A stretch of DNA of 64,000 bases from Clostridium yunnanense. Lineage in GTDB: Bacteria > Bacillota > Clostridia > Clostridiales > Clostridiaceae. This document shows positions 63,400 to 64,000 of this stretch, piece by piece. The translations under genes were made by a program, and so were the position numbers. Positions within the stretch are counted from its first letter, which is position 1. Each line of letters starts with the position of its first letter. The stretch is from the NCBI RefSeq assembly GCF_016595795.1, contig NZ_JAENHN010000028.1, forward strand, positions 62,001 through 126,000, written 5' to 3'. The notes below the pieces were generated by a model. The model was given only the letters and a program-made list of their open reading frames with translations, did not search any database and was not told the origin of the DNA.

Positions 63400-64000
63400 T
63401 TATACTTTAAATTTCTGTACCATATTATTAAGGTTTTGAACTAGTATTGCTTGATTCTGAACTGCAGTTGATACATCGTCAATTGATTCAGTAACTTCAG
63501 TAATGCTGCTAAGTATCTCTTCAGAACTTGCAGCTGATTCTTCTGCTGTAGCAGAAAGATTTTGTATTGAATCGCTTACCTGATCCATAACAGTATTCAT
63601 TTGCTTTGAAGAAGAAGCAATCTCTTCAGACATGTCATTTACAAAAGCGGCATCTTTTTCATATTGTATACCTGTGCTCATTAGAAACTCATAAGTTGGT
63701 TTAACTACATCATTCATGTAATCTAACATACCTGAACCTGTTTCTGAAAGTTTACTGAAGGCTGATTGTACTTGATTAACCATAGCTTGTATGCTAACTA
63801 CTGCTTCTGAAGATTGCTCAGCTAATTTTCTTACTTCATCAGCAACCACTGCAAAGCCCCTACCTTGTTCACCTGCTCTTGCCGCTTCTATGGCAGCGTT
63901 AAGTGCTAATAGGTTAGTCTGTCCCGCGATTGCACCAATAGAGTCAGCTGCAATTTTAACCTTTTCAACTACTTTGCCTTCTTCAATTGCTGATAGTAGT
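63400..64000 (-). CDS. Methyl-accepting chemotaxis protein, C-terminal part (5' end off window)
   Basis: About 200 C-terminal residues of a chemoreceptor are present; the frame stays open to the right edge, so the start lies beyond it. The signalling tip reads [20 protein letters not shown], then [20 protein letters not shown], followed by the descending coiled coil and the end [16 protein letters not shown]-like sequence. The sensory domain is not visible. It differs in tip sequence from the receptor at 5895-7889, so it is a paralogue and not a copy. Confidence 0.93.
   Translation of the reverse strand, partial: LLSAIEEGKVVEKVKIAADSIGAIAGQTNLLALNAAIEAARAGEQGRGFAVVADEVRKLAEQSSEAVVSIQAMVNQVQSAFSKLSETGSGMLDYMNDVVKPTYEFLMSTGIQYEKDAAFVNDMSEEIASSSKQMNTVMDQVSDSIQNLSATAEESAASSEEILSSITEVTESIDDVSTAVQNQAILVQNLNNMVQKFKV

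Overview
The window is AT-rich, gene-dense bacterial chromosome with Shine-Dalgarno sites, many TTG starts and short intergenic terminators. PolC, PFOR (nifJ), rubrerythrin, DUF1540, a CxxH/CxxC small protein, a CD3324-family protein and a DUF3787-type spore-surface protein together point to a spore-forming anaerobe of the genus Clostridium or a close relative. I cannot name the species. I see no rRNA, tRNA, CRISPR array, transposase or prophage.

Layout. 1-2.1 kb: minus-strand accessory genes (YdcZ-type permease, a dUTPase-like protein, a 2H phosphoesterase). 2.3-9.7 kb: a conserved housekeeping block (murA, walJ-like, CxxH/CxxC protein, SEC-C protein, rlmH) interrupted by a chemoreceptor and a LUD-domain protein. 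9.7-13.5 kb: a GntR/UTRA repressor divergent from a nucleoside-salvage operon (uridine phosphorylase, cytidine deaminase, YczE-type membrane protein, transaldolase); matching TAGACA-type operators lie in both promoters. 13.7-16.7 kb: a FusB-type protein, a candidate small RNA, a CD3324 protein, a decayed membrane-protein gene, and a diiron hydroxylase behind a Fur-like box. 16.8-18.9 kb: ahpCF with a PerR-like operator. 19.3-31.1 kb: polC, a lipoprotein carbonic anhydrase, lacZ, a small EamA permease and a phytase-like/GxGYxYP fusion lipoprotein. 31-35 kb: radical SAM protein, TMEM175 channel, and a MarR-MATE efflux unit with paired palindromic operators. 35-43 kb: ChbG-type deacetylase, two unknown proteins, hydroxyacid dehydrogenase, MBL hydrolase, nitroreductase, sodA, rubrerythrin, dps. 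43.4-48.8 kb: a two-component system plus three-gene ABC exporter with LnrJKLMN-like order. 48.9-51.8 kb: aldo/keto reductase, glutaredoxin-like protein, threonine aldolase. 52.8-58.7 kb: secreted cell-wall enzymes (M15 peptidase, amidase-domain protein, glucosaminidase/SH3/NlpC-P60). 59.1-64 kb: spore-surface protein, nifJ and a truncated chemoreceptor.

The features least explained by standard annotation are intergenic: a ~90-bp dispersed repeat with two hairpins and an open reading frame (three copies), and a group of ~92-106-bp imperfect palindromes with related terminal arms. Others are a promoter/small ORF/terminator unit at 14.6-14.9 kb and several operator palindromes placed exactly at predicted promoters. 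All functions are inferred from motifs read by eye; no database search was run.
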